DNA of 64,000 nt, taken from contig VGSG01000007.1 in NCBI GenBank assembly GCA_016875095.1, positions 1 to 64,000 of the forward strand, in the 5' to 3' direction. Below, piece after piece: positions 18,128 through 27,491 of the stretch (its first letter is position 1; every line of letters begins with the position of its first letter). The notes below the pieces were generated by a model. That model made no database searches. It was given only the letters and a program-made list of their open reading frames with translations, and was not told where the DNA came from. This stretch comes from Deltaproteobacteria bacterium (GTDB lineage: Bacteria; Desulfobacterota; Desulfomonilia; Desulfomonilales; Desulfomonilaceae). The translations under genes and the position numbers were made by a program.

Positions 18128-20302
18128 ATGGAACAAGATGCTCAGTCGCTCCGCGAAGAGCTCTATGGAGTGATCAGCCATTACGCTGAGCTGGCCGATA
18201 TGGCCAGCAAAGGCGACGTGGATCCCATCGGCCAGATCGGCCGAATCATAAAGAAGAGATTTCCCTATCTATTGTGGGTCATACGAGACCTCCTCCCGTT
18301 GCTTGAGCGAGGTGTGATGACCTATTACGATCTGCTCTTCAATCTCATCAGGGCGGCTCAACAATTCCCTGACCTTGCAACCCTCGCGGACAGTCGAAAA
18401 GAGATAGAAAAGATCGAGCAAGACTCCAAGGCTCTCATATACGCGGTGAAGTGGCTTGATTCCAAGAGCAACGTCAGGCCCACCGTCCAGGACCTGGAAC
18501 AGATTCACAACACCTTATCCAGACTCAACACCAAGTATAGGGTCAAATACGCTCCGGACGCGAGTCCTGATACGACCATTATTCCCTTTCTCGTACGCGG
18601 AGAACAACCGCTCTCCGAGCAAGCGGACGTGGCCAGGACAGCCGAGCAGGTTCGCCGCGCGGTCATCGAACTGCACCATCTTATGCTCCAGGAGGCGCCG
18701 TCCCGTTCCTTGTTCTTTTTTCGGAAAGATGGGAAAGACGAGATGGAGCGCGAGCTTGCTGAGCTGGCGCGGTTCCTCTTTCGGTGCGGTTTTTCCGTGG
18801 ACCGGATCGCCGGAGGATATCACAAGGGCAAGCTCACGGATTTCCTCAATGGTCATATACTCGATAATCTGATTAATGGAGCGGACTTCGTTCGGGGCTT
18901 GCAGGGTCTCTCCTTTCATCTCGCGCAGATCTCTCTGGTGGATTTTGCCGCCTTCTTCGAAATCCAGGCCGACTATTGCAGCTTGGAAGACCCCAATGAG
19001 GTGCTCGCCCGCATAAAGCTCATGAAGAAAAAAGGTCGCCGCGGAGCTGACCTCCTGGAGAAAATCCTCACGCTCTATAAACGCTATGGGACGACTCAGC
19101 AGGGGAGGCTGGCCCAGAGATTTCTTGCTTACCGTTACAGTTCGTCCTTCGGCGACTACTACGGAGACCGTCGCCAACACGAGCCGAGGCTGGATCAAAC
19201 GATTGAGCTGTACAAGCCTCTGGTGGAACGTTCCGCGATGGACAAGCAGGTCATGGAGGATCTGGACCAAAATGCGCAGGTCTACAGCTCCAAGACCAGG
19301 GAACAGATGGCCGAGCTCATCAGGCTCATCGCCGACTCCTTGGAGCGCCCGGATTCGGTCCGCGGCATCAAGGTCAAAGTGCTCGGCGAGATCTCTTCCG
19401 GGGCAATGGGTCAGGTCTGCCTCGGGATTTTTCGAAAGAGAATAGTGGCGCTCAAGACAGTGAAGTCGCAGATTGCCGGCGGGTTTGCCGAACCGGTGGA
19501 GCTGCTGAAATACGAGGCCGCGATGCATGCTGCGGTGCAGACTCCGGAGCAGCACCCCAATGTGGTGGAGTACTACGGACTGGTCGACCAGCAAGGCGAA
19601 ACGATCATGATAGGCGGATACTATCCGAGTGACAGCCTCACCCACTTTGTGGAGCAGGTCTGGACCGAGAAGCACAAGCCGCCATTCGCCGTTCACAGCA
19701 GATTGAACCTCGCCATCGTCGAGACGATGGTCAACCAGCTCCTGGAGTGCTTGAGGCACATGCGCGGCAAAGGCGTTATCCACCGGGATCTCAAGACCGA
19801 CAACGTCCTTTATCTGGTCGATCGTGACGGCAAGCCGAGCCGTCTCAAACTCATAGACTTCGGCGTCGCGCTCTCTGTGGGCCCCGGAGCGGTGGCCGAT
19901 CTCTTCAAAGGTAAGGTGGTCGGAACGTTCTCCTACATGGCCCCGGAGCAGGCCAAAGGCAAGAGCGTTTTTCAATCGGACCTGTTCAGCGTTGGGGTGA
20001 TTTTCGTCGTGCTCCTGACCGGCAAACTACCCATGGTCTTCCACAAGGCTCGATCCCGGCAGGAACTTGTTCAGCAGCTCGTCAGAATAGAGCGAGAGCC
20101 AAGGCCGTCGGCGGCGCGACTAAACCCGTGGCTCAAAAGAAATTCCGCGCTGGAGTACATTGCGGCCACGGTAGATCGGATGCTCGACCTGGATCCTCAC
20201 AGTCGGCCGGAAATAGAAGAAGTGCAGAACAATTTTCGTGACGTGTTCGAGCAACTGGGCCAGGAGAAATACAACATCAGCATCTTTTATCACAAGGACT
20301 GA
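18128..20302 (+). CDS. Large protein kinase with long uncharacterised N-terminal region
   Basis: From the ATG at 18128 the protein has 724 residues. The first 420 are mostly helical and not recognised. From about residue 420 a Ser/Thr-type kinase domain begins: a Gly loop EISSGAMGQV, VALKTVK, the catalytic HRDLKTDNV near 554-562, DFG near 579 and APEQ near 605, so the active-site residues are all kept. No membrane helix is evident. An alternative GTG start at 18059 adds 23 residues. Its last 13 bp overlap the convergent ABC-F gene. Together with the kinase at 2979 this indicates substantial Ser/Thr signalling. Confidence 0.87.
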   Translation: MEQDAQSLREELYGVISHYAELADMASKGDVDPIGQIGRIIKKRFPYLLWVIRDLLPLLERGVMTYYDLLFNLIRAAQQFPDLATLADSRKEIEKIEQDSKALIYAVKWLDSKSNVRPTVQDLEQIHNTLSRLNTKYRVKYAPDASPDTTIIPFLVRGEQPLSEQADVARTAEQVRRAVIELHHLMLQEAPSRSLFFFRKDGKDEMERELAELARFLFRCGFSVDRIAGGYHKGKLTDFLNGHILDNLINGADFVRGLQGLSFHLAQISLVDFAAFFEIQADYCSLEDPNEVLARIKLMKKKGRRGADLLEKILTLYKRYGTTQQGRLAQRFLAYRYSSSFGDYYGDRRQHEPRLDQTIELYKPLVERSAMDKQVMEDLDQNAQVYSSKTREQMAELIRLIADSLERPDSVRGIKVKVLGEISSGAMGQVCLGIFRKRIVALKTVKSQIAGGFAEPVELLKYEAAMHAAVQTPEQHPNVVEYYGLVDQQGETIMIGGYYPSDSLTHFVEQVWTEKHKPPFAVHSRLNLAIVETMVNQLLECLRHMRGKGVIHRDLKTDNVLYLVDRDGKPSRLKLIDFGVALSVGPGAVADLFKGKVVGTFSYMAPEQAKGKSVFQSDLFSVGVIFVVLLTGKLPMVFHKARSRQELVQQLVRIEREPRPSAARLNPWLKRNSALEYIAATVDRMLDLDPHSRPEIEEVQNNFRDVFEQLGQEKYNISIFYHKD

Positions 20303-22260
20303 CTTTCCAACTCTTCCACCCTGACCTGAAGTTCTTCCCAGCGCGCTTCCAGAGCCTTGATTTCCCGAGCCAGCGCAGGTTCCTCTTCCATGAGGGGTAG
20401 GACCAGTTCTTTGTTTTCGTAATTCCCGGGATCCGCCAGTATGTGGTGGATCTCGCTTCGGCGGCTCTGTTTGGCTTCCAGTTCGCCTTCCACCTGTCGC
20501 AATTCCTCCACCAGCGGCGCCTTTTTTCGAGTCAGAGCGCCCCTTGCCTCAGCTTCCTTGCGCTTTCGCTCTTTGCGGGAATTCCGTTCTTTGGACACCC
20601 TCGCTTTAGGAGAAGTAGGAAGCGTGGGAATCGATTCCCGCCGGCCTTCTTTGGCGTCCAGATTCTTCTTGTACTGGTAATCGTCGTAATTGCCCAAGTA
20701 GTGCTCGGTCTTTCCTCCCTCGATCTCCAATATGCCTGTGCAGATCCTGTTCATGAGCCGACGGTCGTGCGTGATGAGCATGATTGTGCCCTCAAAGTCC
20801 TGGAGCGCCTTTTCAAGCACCTCGCACGACGTGATATCCAGGTGGTTCGTGGGCTCGTCCATGAGGAGCAAATTCGGGGGCGCGAGGAGCAGCTTGGTGA
20901 GCGAAAGCCGACTCTTTTCGCCTCCCGAGAGCACCTTCACCTTCTTTTGCACATCATCGCCGCTGAAGAGGAACGCTCCCAGGAGGTTCCTCAGTTCCTG
21001 CTCGGACGCGCGCGGAGCCGCGGAAGCCGCCTCTTCGAGCACGGTCCGATCCAAGGCGAGGCTTTCAGCCTGATGTTGGGCAAAATAACCGGGCTTGACC
21101 TGGTGGCCGTACCGCAAGGTTCCACCCTCGAAGGGGAGCACGTCTGCGATGATTTTGAGTAGGGTGGATTTCCCCGCGCCGTTGGGCCCCACCAGGCCTA
21201 CCTTTTCTCCACGATCCAGGCTGAAATCAAACCCATCGTAGATGGTTCGCCGGCCGAACCGTTTCACCAAGCCTTGTATTTCGAGCGCCCTCCGGCCCGA
21301 CGACGGCGGCTGCGGAAACGTGAACTTGACCGTCTTGGCCCTGCGGGGCGGCTCCACGCGGTCGAGCTTCTCCATCATCTTGATCCTGCTCTGAACGCGG
21401 CTGGCAGTCCTGGCCTTCACCCTATTCTGATCGATGAATTTCTGAATCCGCTGAATCTTCTCCTGCTGGCTCTTGTACGCGGCGAGCTGAATCTCGTCCT
21501 GCATTTCCCTGTTCTTCTCGTATTCGTCGAAGTTGCCGGTGTACGAAGTCACCTTGCTCCGATCCACCTCGATGATCTTGTCCACCAAACGGTTGAGGAA
21601 CGCCCGGTCGTGCGAAACCAGCGCAATCGCGCCTTTGAAGGTCGCCAGGTATTCCTCGACCCACAGGAGACTTTCCAAGTCCAGATGGTTGGTCGGCTCA
21701 TCCAGCAACAACCCGTCCGGCTCAGCGAGCAGGATCTTTGCCAGCGCGACCCGCATACGCCACCCGCCGGAGAACTCCTTCCAGCGCCGTCCCGCGTCCT
21801 CGTTTGTGAAGCCGAGGCCGTGGAGCACCTTGCGAGCACGCGCTTCCAGCGTGTACCCGTCAAATGCCTCAAAGAGATGGTGGAGGCGCCCATGCTCTGC
21901 CAGGAGCGCCTCGGCTTTTTCATCGAACTCGACCAGGTTGTTCAGTTCTTGTTCCAGACGCGAAAGCTGTTCTCTAACGTTCCGCACCTCATCGGAAACA
22001 TTCATCACCTCTTCAAGGATATGGCCTTCTGTGCCCTCGATCAGCTCCTGGCGCAAAACTCCCAACCGAATCCGCTTCTCGATGGATACCTCGCCCTCAT
22101 CGGGTGTCACCACGCCTTCCATCATGCTCAGAAGCGTGGATTTGCCCGCGCCGTTCGGCCCCACAATGCCGATACGGTCACCGCGGTGGACGCTGACGTT
22201 CACGCCCTGAAAAAGGGGCTTCCCGTTGTAAAACTTGGCAACATTCTGCAAAAAGATCAA
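20290..22260 (-). CDS. ABC-F family ATPase
   Basis: A 656-residue soluble protein with two ABC ATPase domains and no membrane part, the ABC-F arrangement (EttA/Uup/YheS group) that acts on the ribosome. Walker A motifs are GPNGAGKST near 36 and again near 350; signatures are FSGGWRMRVALA and LSGGEKSRLSLT; Walker B blocks end LLLDEPTNHLD and LLMDEPTNHLD. The linker between the domains is basic. A C-terminal coiled coil (about 560-650, rich in Glu/Lys/Arg) points to the Uup/YheS subgroup. A role in rescuing or tuning translation is the family norm. Confidence 0.94.
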   Translation of the reverse strand: MIFLQNVAKFYNGKPLFQGVNVSVHRGDRIGIVGPNGAGKSTLLSMMEGVVTPDEGEVSIEKRIRLGVLRQELIEGTEGHILEEVMNVSDEVRNVREQLSRLEQELNNLVEFDEKAEALLAEHGRLHHLFEAFDGYTLEARARKVLHGLGFTNEDAGRRWKEFSGGWRMRVALAKILLAEPDGLLLDEPTNHLDLESLLWVEEYLATFKGAIALVSHDRAFLNRLVDKIIEVDRSKVTSYTGNFDEYEKNREMQDEIQLAAYKSQQEKIQRIQKFIDQNRVKARTASRVQSRIKMMEKLDRVEPPRRAKTVKFTFPQPPSSGRRALEIQGLVKRFGRRTIYDGFDFSLDRGEKVGLVGPNGAGKSTLLKIIADVLPFEGGTLRYGHQVKPGYFAQHQAESLALDRTVLEEAASAAPRASEQELRNLLGAFLFSGDDVQKKVKVLSGGEKSRLSLTKLLLAPPNLLLMDEPTNHLDITSCEVLEKALQDFEGTIMLITHDRRLMNRICTGILEIEGGKTEHYLGNYDDYQYKKNLDAKEGRRESIPTLPTSPKARVSKERNSRKERKRKEAEARGALTRKKAPLVEELRQVEGELEAKQSRRSEIHHILADPGNYENKELVLPLMEEEPALAREIKALEARWEELQVRVEELESQSL

Positions 22261-22414
22261 AAATCTGCTCCTTGTCTCATAATCGTGGGCCTAGCCTAAG
22301 TGTAATCCTCAATCATAACTGATTCACTGCTAGGAAATATCAAAGGATTTATTCAGGCAACTGAGGAAAGGCATTGTGGACGGCGAGATCTCTTGGATCG
22401 TGTCGTCAGGGACC

Positions 22415-22578
22415 TTATAACTTCGTCTCTTCCATCATCAGTTGATACGCGTCACGGATGTTCTCTTCAAGCTCTTCCAGAGACTCTCCCTGGCTGAACA
22501 CCCCGGGCGCTTCCTTGAGCTTCCCCACATGCCAACCGTCGTCCAGCCAATATTCCAATGTGAATTGGCGTTCCATGT
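22415..22578 (-). pseudogene. HicB-like antitoxin gene broken by a 2-nt insertion
   Basis: The ATG at 22578 follows GAGG with 7-nt spacing and reads MERQFT, then leaves the conserved frame. Two bases further the frame gives LEYWLDDGWHVGKLKEAPG and SLEELEENIRDAYQLM, ending in TAA at 22415. The spliced product would be a typical 53-residue HicB/UPF0150-type protein. The whole span is 164 nt, exactly 2 more than 54 codons, and a duplicated CA (TTCACACATTGG) marks the likely slip. No hicA partner is seen in the 150 bp downstream. Sequencing error cannot be excluded. Confidence 0.72.
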
Positions 22579-22613
22579 CAAAACCTCAATAATGTTTCAT
22601 TCGCGTCATCAGC

Positions 22614-22820
22614 TCAGGGCAGGTTTAATTCTTCGAGCAGCTCCACTTCCTTTTTCACGAGCTGATTCACCACGTCGCTGAGGTCTTTGCCCTGCTTCTC
22701 GGCAATCCGCAAAACGCGGCTCTGGAGCTTCGCATCGAGGTATACGGGCAAGCGCAACTCTGCCCCCTTGCGGTGGAACTTGCCCCTTTCGGCCATCGAG
22801 AAGTCATACTCGTGTTTCAT
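22614..22820 (-). CDS. BrnA-like antitoxin (BrnT partner)
   Basis: A 68-residue protein with a basic, mixed N-terminus (FSMAERGKFHRKGAELRLPV) and a helical, Glu-rich C-terminus ending ELLEELNLP. The RLPVYLDAKLQSRVLRIA stretch looks like a ribbon-helix-helix DNA-binding unit, the usual antitoxin fold that also represses its own operon. It starts 3 bp after the BrnT-like gene, the standard toxin-first order of BrnTA systems. Confidence 0.82.
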   Translation of the reverse strand: MKHEYDFSMAERGKFHRKGAELRLPVYLDAKLQSRVLRIAEKQGKDLSDVVNQLVKKEVELLEELNLP

Positions 22821-22823
22821 TGT

Positions 22824-23129
22824 CTATTTCCTTAGGTATTGCTGGGCTTCACTTCTGGATGCCTTCCGCGCGGAAATCAGTCTTATGCGCGCCATAGCTT
22901 GCTTCTCTACCCCATATGTGTGACAGACTACGAGCAAGATCCCTGTCTGATCCACGCCAAGGGTGATCCATCGATCCTCGTCGAGACCATGTTCTTCATC
23001 AAACATAGATAGCGCTTGCGGATCAAGCAAGACCGTTGCCGCGCGCTCGAAAGTGATCCCGTGCTCTCTGACATTGCGCCGAGCTTTGACGGGGTCCCAC
23101 TCGAAATGGTACCGGAACGGTTTGCCCAC
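22824..23129 (-). CDS. BrnT-family ribonuclease toxin
   Basis: A 101-residue BrnT-type toxin, an RNase related in fold to RelE. The diagnostic blocks are FEWDPVKARRNVREHGITFE at residues 9-28, a DEEHGLDEDRWITLG stretch in the middle and the C-terminal RIRLISARKASRSEAQQY that carries the catalytic Arg and Glu region. The antitoxin gene follows immediately. Brn systems typically stop translation under stress and help keep mobile DNA. The adjacent broken hicB-like gene makes this a small toxin-antitoxin island. Confidence 0.92.
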   Translation of the reverse strand: MGKPFRYHFEWDPVKARRNVREHGITFERAATVLLDPQALSMFDEEHGLDEDRWITLGVDQTGILLVVCHTYGVEKQAMARIRLISARKASRSEAQQYLRK

Positions 23130-23395
23130 GTGCGTATTATCCCACGAAACGCATCGTCGGAAAAGAGGCTCTGACGAAACCTATGGTAGGCCGCGTTGCG
23201 ATTTGCTTCTTTGAATGGTGCTGAGCGTCCCCTCACCCTGCCCTCTCCCGTCCCGCGGGACGCGGGAAGAGGGTTCTGCATCCCTTCCTTTCATGGGAGC
23301 GTAATCTTTGACACAACCTTCGACTCCGATCGCTCCAGCGTGGGCCGGCATCCTTTCCGTGGGAATCGTCCGCCGCGTCATATGCGAAGCAACCC
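23130..23395. other. Gap upstream of ttcA with a palindromic repeat
   Basis: No gene is visible. A REP-like stretch at 23228-23283 (CCCTCACCCTGCCCTCTCCC then CGCGGGAAGAGGGTTC) contains the perfect 12-bp palindrome GTCCCGCGGGAC at 23250-23261. It is probably a dispersed intergenic repeat between divergent genes. Confidence 0.5.
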
Positions 23396-23425
23396 TTGGA
23401 CATCATCACGTCAACCCATTATAAA
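23396..23425 (+). promoter_or_regulatory. Putative promoter for ttcA
   Basis: TTGGAC (23396-23401), an 18-nt spacer and TATAAA (23420-23425). Transcription near 23432 fits the ATG at 23461. Confidence 0.45.
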
Positions 23426-23460
23426 TAGGATTGCATGTGTGGAGCCAGGACGCTTTGATC

Positions 23461-24264
23461 ATGAAGAACACTCCTTTCAGAAAAGTAATTCGCCTGGTCG
23501 GCAAGGCCATCGGCGATTTTGGTCTTATTGAGGATGGAGACCGCGTTCAGGTGGCGCTTTCCGGAGGCAAGGACTCGTGGAGCCTCTTGTACGCTCTGCG
23601 GGAACTGCAACGAAAAGCGCCGGTGCGATTCGAGCTCGCGGCCGTAACCATCAATCCGGGCAAGTCCGTGTTCGAGACCGATCCGCTCGTCGCGCGTCTT
23701 GCTCATGACCGCGTCGGCTGTCACGTTATTCAGGGGAACATCGTGCAGGTGGTGGATCAATACCTCACCGAAGGAACCAATCCGTGTGCGTTCTGTGCGC
23801 GGCTTCGTCGCGGTATGTTGTACACGTATGCAGCCCGCGAGGGTTGGAATAAGATCGCGCTGGGGCATCATTTGGATGACTTTGTCGAGACGCTGCTGCT
23901 GAACATGCTGTTCAACGGGACCATCAAGGGCATGAGCCCCCTCATGAAAGCCGACGATCAAAGGAACATTATCATCCGTCCTCTTGTCTTCGTCACGGAA
24001 GAGACCACTCGCGCGTGCGCGCGAGAGCTTGACGCGCCCATTGTGGAATGCTCATGTTCTTTTGATGAGTCGAGAATTCATCGGCGGGTATGGGTGAAGT
24101 CGATGCTGGCGAGGATCGAAGCCGAAGTTCCCGGAGCGAAATCAAACCTGTTGGCTGCCATGGGTCGAGTTCACCATAGACACCTGCTCACCGCCTGGGC
24201 CCGGGATTTGCCGTCGGAACAACCGGAGCGCGGCGAGCAAGTCCGTGGGATCACGCATCGTTGA
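23461..24264 (+). CDS. ttcA: TtcA-like tRNA 2-thiocytidine synthetase
   Basis: TtcA makes 2-thiocytidine at position 32 of some tRNAs. With the ATG at 23461 the protein has 267 residues. The ATP-pyrophosphatase P-loop is SGGKDSW near 35-41, and the pair of cysteines CAFC near 112-115 plus a later Cys (ECSCSF) would hold the iron-sulfur cluster. GHHLDDFVETLLLNMLFNG near 138-156 is typical of the family. It lies 40 bp before ribE on the same strand, though it is not functionally linked to riboflavin synthesis. Confidence 0.9.
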   Translation: MKNTPFRKVIRLVGKAIGDFGLIEDGDRVQVALSGGKDSWSLLYALRELQRKAPVRFELAAVTINPGKSVFETDPLVARLAHDRVGCHVIQGNIVQVVDQYLTEGTNPCAFCARLRRGMLYTYAAREGWNKIALGHHLDDFVETLLLNMLFNGTIKGMSPLMKADDQRNIIIRPLVFVTEETTRACARELDAPIVECSCSFDESRIHRRVWVKSMLARIEAEVPGAKSNLLAAMGRVHHRHLLTAWARDLPSEQPERGEQVRGITHR

Positions 24265-24303
24265 TGGGCGCCAAAAGCACTGTTGGGTTTAATGGGGGCG
24301 GGG

Positions 24304-24945
24304 ATGTTCACCGGGATCGTTGAGGCGAGGGGAAAAATTAGGGCTATGGAGCCCGTGGGTGGATTTCTCAGGCTTAGCTTGGCCACGGAAATGGACCTGT
24401 CCAACGTGAAGGTTGGGGACTCCATATCGGTGGACGGCGCTTGCCTCACCGTGATCGAGGTGGACCGTGACGGCCGCGGGTTCGGCGCGGACGTTTCCCC
24501 GGAAACCATGCGGGTGACCACGCTGCGGGGGATGAGGCCGGGTGACGATGTCAATCTGGAACTGGCCATGCGTTTGGATGCGAGGCTGGGCGGGCATTTG
24601 GTCCTCGGCCATGTGGACTGCGTGGGCCGAGTAGTCGATAATCGTCGGTCGGGCAACGGGCGCCTCATGGGTTTCCAGGTCGATTCGGGTCGATACCTGA
24701 TCGAGAAAGGGAGCGTCGCCGTAGACGGCGTAAGCCTCACCGTCAATGAAGTCCGAGAGAATCGATTCTGGGTCATGATTATCCCGCATACCGGGATGGT
24801 GACGGGGTTGATTGGCAAAAAGATCGGTGACCCGGTAAACATTGAATATGATATGATTGGAAAGTACGTCGAAAAATTCCTACTTATGCGTGACACAGGG
24901 TCGGGTGTCACCAAAAAGACTCTGCGAGAGCACGGATTCATGTGA
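24304..24945 (+). CDS. ribE: Riboflavin synthase alpha chain
   Basis: The enzyme dismutates two 6,7-dimethyl-8-ribityllumazine molecules into riboflavin and a pyrimidine. The 213-residue protein has the internal duplication of the family: MFTGIVE at the start, and two copies of the block containing SVDGACLTV (residues ~43-51) and AVDGVSLTV (near 140). The ATG at 24304 is preceded by a G-rich ribosome site and is where the family always begins; the in-frame start at 24283 is not used. ribBA follows 16 bp later. Confidence 0.96.
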   Translation: MFTGIVEARGKIRAMEPVGGFLRLSLATEMDLSNVKVGDSISVDGACLTVIEVDRDGRGFGADVSPETMRVTTLRGMRPGDDVNLELAMRLDARLGGHLVLGHVDCVGRVVDNRRSGNGRLMGFQVDSGRYLIEKGSVAVDGVSLTVNEVRENRFWVMIIPHTGMVTGLIGKKIGDPVNIEYDMIGKYVEKFLLMRDTGSGVTKKTLREHGFM

Positions 24946-24961
24946 AATAGTGGAGGGGAGC

Positions 24962-26179
24962 ATGGGCGTTCTGGTTGGCACCGAAGAGGCAATTGAGGAA
25001 ATACGTCGGGGGCGAATAGTAATTCTGGTCGATGACGAAGACCGCGAGAATGAAGGTGACCTGACGATAGCCGCGGAGAAAGTGACTCCGGAAACGATCA
25101 ATTTCATGACCAAGCATGGTCGGGGACTTGTGTGTCTATCATTGACCCCGGAAAAAATCGACGCGCTGGATTTGCAGTTGATGGCGCCCAACAACAAGAC
25201 CAAGTTCCAGACGGCGTTCACGGTCTCCATTGAAGCCGCTCGGGGGGTGACCACAGGTATTTCGGCTCAGGATCGGGCAGTGACCATATTGACGGCCGCG
25301 GATGAGGATGCGGAGCCGGGAGATCTGATTTCCCCCGGCCATGTCTTCCCTCTCCGAGCGCGAGGCGGGGGCGTCCTGGTGAGAGCCGGCCAAACCGAAG
25401 GAAGTGTCGATCTGGCGCGCTTGGCGGGACTGACGCCCGCAGGCGTCATCTGCGAGGTGATGAAAGAAGACGGCACGATGGCCAGGATGAATGATCTCAC
25501 GGGATTTGCGGAACAACATCAGTTGAAGATCTGCACCATTAAAGACCTGATTCGCTATCGCATGCGCACCGAGCGGCTGGTCCGGCGGGGCGCGGAGACG
25601 GTGATCCCTACCGAAAATTCCGGCGATTTCCGCGCCATTGCGTATCGGAATGACGTGGATAAACTGGAGCATATCGCATTGATTAAAGGGGACCTTAACC
25701 CTGAAGAACCGATCTTGGTTCGGGTCCATTCCGAGTGCCTTACCGGTGATGTGTTCGGTTCGAGACGCTGCGATTGCGGCCCCCAGTTGGAAAAGGCCAT
25801 GCGCATGGTCTCGGAAGAAGGCCGGGGCGTAATCCTCTATATGCGACAAGAAGGCCGCGGAATCGGTCTCTTTAATAAAATTAAGGCATACGCGCTCCAG
25901 GATGAGGGATGCGACACCGTGGAGGCAAATGTGCGCCTAGGGTTCAAGCCGGACCTGCGAGACTATGGAATAGGCGCCCAGATACTCGCGGATCTTGGAG
26001 TGCGCAAAATGCGGCTGATGACGAACAACCCCAAGAAGATCGTTGGGTTGGAAGGATACGGCCTGGAGGTGGTGGAGCAGGTCCCGATCGTAGTCGATCC
26101 CTGTGAAACGAATCTGCGCTACTTGATCACCAAGAAGGAAAAAATGGGCCATATGCTTGAGATCAAGGAGAACTGCTGA
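24962..26179 (+). CDS. ribBA: Bifunctional DHBP synthase / GTP cyclohydrolase II
   Basis: This 405-residue fusion catalyses two entry steps of riboflavin synthesis: ribulose 5-phosphate to dihydroxybutanone phosphate, and GTP to the first pyrimidine intermediate. The RibB part (1-200) shows [20 protein letters not shown] and a [16 protein letters not shown] block. The RibA part (205-405) keeps the zinc Cys set [17 protein letters not shown] and [10 protein letters not shown]. The ATG at 24962 has GGAGGGGAGC in front of it; a longer frame overlapping ribE lacks support. Confidence 0.97.
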   Translation: MGVLVGTEEAIEEIRRGRIVILVDDEDRENEGDLTIAAEKVTPETINFMTKHGRGLVCLSLTPEKIDALDLQLMAPNNKTKFQTAFTVSIEAARGVTTGISAQDRAVTILTAADEDAEPGDLISPGHVFPLRARGGGVLVRAGQTEGSVDLARLAGLTPAGVICEVMKEDGTMARMNDLTGFAEQHQLKICTIKDLIRYRMRTERLVRRGAETVIPTENSGDFRAIAYRNDVDKLEHIALIKGDLNPEEPILVRVHSECLTGDVFGSRRCDCGPQLEKAMRMVSEEGRGVILYMRQEGRGIGLFNKIKAYALQDEGCDTVEANVRLGFKPDLRDYGIGAQILADLGVRKMRLMTNNPKKIVGLEGYGLEVVEQVPIVVDPCETNLRYLITKKEKMGHMLEIKENC

Positions 26180-26239
26180 TCGGACGTCCCACGCCATCGG
26201 CTGTTGATTTTAGCGGCGAGCTATCGTACGGGAGGAGCC

Positions 26240-26704
26240 ATGACGAACGCCATCGAGGGAAAGCTGGATGCTACCGGCTTGAAAGCCGCGCTGGTAGCCA
26301 GCCGTTTCAATGATTTCATCGTGTCTCGATTGGTATCGGGCGCGATTGACGCGCTGGTCAGGCATGGCGCGGCCCAGGAGGACATCACTGTGGTCCGAGT
26401 GCCAGGGGCCTTTGAGATTCCCCAGGCGGTCGCGAATGTGGCCAAGTCGGGCAAGTACAGCCTGGTGATAGCTTTGGGCGCGGTGATTCGAGGTTCCACG
26501 CCTCACTTTGAGTATATTGCGGCGGAAGTGGCCAAGGGTGTGGCCCAGACGGCCCTCGAATCGAAGATTCCGGTCAGCTTTGGCGTGTTGACCACCGACA
26601 CCATCGAGCAGGCAATCGAAAGGGCCGGATCCAAGGCTGGGAATAAGGGCGCGGAAGCCGCCATGGCGGCTATCGAAATGGCCGATCTGCTCAAGCAGCT
26701 CTGA
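26240..26704 (+). CDS. ribH: 6,7-dimethyl-8-ribityllumazine synthase
   Basis: RibH joins the pyrimidine and dihydroxybutanone phosphate to give the lumazine. The 154-residue chain has the normal length and motifs: ASRFND near 22, VPGAFEIP near 54-61, [14 protein letters not shown] near 76-89 and [11 protein letters not shown] near 112. The ATG at 26240 follows GGAGGAG. It completes ribE-ribBA-ribH; the RibD deaminase/reductase is not in the window. No FMN riboswitch was seen upstream of the cluster. Confidence 0.97.
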   Translation: MTNAIEGKLDATGLKAALVASRFNDFIVSRLVSGAIDALVRHGAAQEDITVVRVPGAFEIPQAVANVAKSGKYSLVIALGAVIRGSTPHFEYIAAEVAKGVAQTALESKIPVSFGVLTTDTIEQAIERAGSKAGNKGAEAAMAAIEMADLLKQL

Positions 26705-26783
26705 TTCAGGAGATTTCGAAACGTAATCGGCTTGCGGCCACGAGGCGGGAAGCTCCAAAGCCGACTCAAACAAAGGCTCCTCC

Positions 26784-26810
26784 GTCATTTTCGCGCAAGC
26801 GGGAATCCGG
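26784..26810. repeat. Dispersed GTCATT...GCGGGAATCCGG repeat
   Basis: A short imperfect hairpin unit that matches the repeat at 49304-49405. It lies in the 190-bp gap between ribH and nusB. Units of this kind are common intergenic repeats in proteobacteria. Confidence 0.5.
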
Positions 26811-26894
26811 AAGCCGAAGAGCACTTTATTGGCAGACTATCTTTTTCGTTCACAAAACCGGATTTTACGACTCGTTCTAAACCGCTAAGTTCCC

Positions 26895-27389
26895 GTGCCA
26901 TCCAGACGCAAAACCCGCGAATTCGTGCTGCAAGTCCTTTTCGCGGCGGACGCCCAAGAACAGGACCCTGCCGCCATCCTCCCCTTCCTTGCGGACCATT
27001 TCGGCATGGACGATGAGCGTGTGATCCGCATGGATCGAATCATGCAAGAGTTTGCCCGTGAGTTACTCGCAGCGGTCTCCCGAGATAAGGAGGCCATCGA
27101 CGACCTCATCGCTCGACTCTCCCATCACTGGAAACTCCACCGAATGAACCGTGTCGACCGAAACATCCTGAGAATGGCCATCGCAGAGATACTCACCTTT
27201 GCGGACATACCCCTTGCCGTGACCCTGAACGAAGCGATCGATCTGGGCAAGAAGTACGGGGCGGAGAATTCGTCGGCCTTCATCAACGGCATCCTCGACC
27301 GCATGAAATCTGCGAAATCCCCAGGTTTGGAACTGGCTGGTTTCCGGGAATCTCTCGGATTACTTGACGAGCCGACCACAACAGACTAA
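26895..27389 (+). CDS. nusB: Transcription antitermination protein NusB
   Basis: NusB binds boxA RNA with S10 to allow antitermination in rRNA operons. The 164-residue protein begins PSRRKTREFVLQVLFAAD and has the family's C-terminal RVDRNILRMAIAEIL...AVTLNEAIDLGKKYG...FINGILDR. The start is a GTG at 26895. The ribH-nusB order is conserved in many bacteria, which supports both calls. Confidence 0.96.
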   Translation: MPSRRKTREFVLQVLFAADAQEQDPAAILPFLADHFGMDDERVIRMDRIMQEFARELLAAVSRDKEAIDDLIARLSHHWKLHRMNRVDRNILRMAIAEILTFADIPLAVTLNEAIDLGKKYGAENSSAFINGILDRMKSAKSPGLELAGFRESLGLLDEPTTTD

Positions 27390-27392
27390 AAT
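27364..27392 (+). promoter_or_regulatory. Putative promoter inside the 3' end of nusB
   Basis: TTGACG (27364-27369), a 17-nt spacer and TAAAAT (27387-27392), the -10 overlapping the nusB stop. It would serve the proline-rich protein gene downstream. Confidence 0.5.
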
Positions 27393-27491
27393 TATAACGT
27401 AATCATAATTTTGGTCTGGTGGGGCTCTCCGGTGAGATGGACCCCGACAAACTCCGCTCTTTCCATACGGCCGGCCCGAGTCGGTGCGGTG

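Noticed and set aside
18515-19975. 486-aa minus-strand ORF opposite the large kinase
   Set aside because: Antisense shadow of a clear kinase gene in a GC-rich region; no ribosome site or recognisable motif.
21274-22299. 341-aa plus-strand ORF opposite the ABC-F gene
   Set aside because: Antisense to a well-conserved ATPase; composition reflects the opposite strand.
22261-22414. Possible hicA downstream of the broken hicB-like gene
   Set aside because: No frame reads like HicA; the stretch looks non-coding.
24270-24303. Possible FMN riboswitch before ribE
   Set aside because: Only about 40 bp lie between ttcA and ribE, too short for the RFN element; no such sequence seen.
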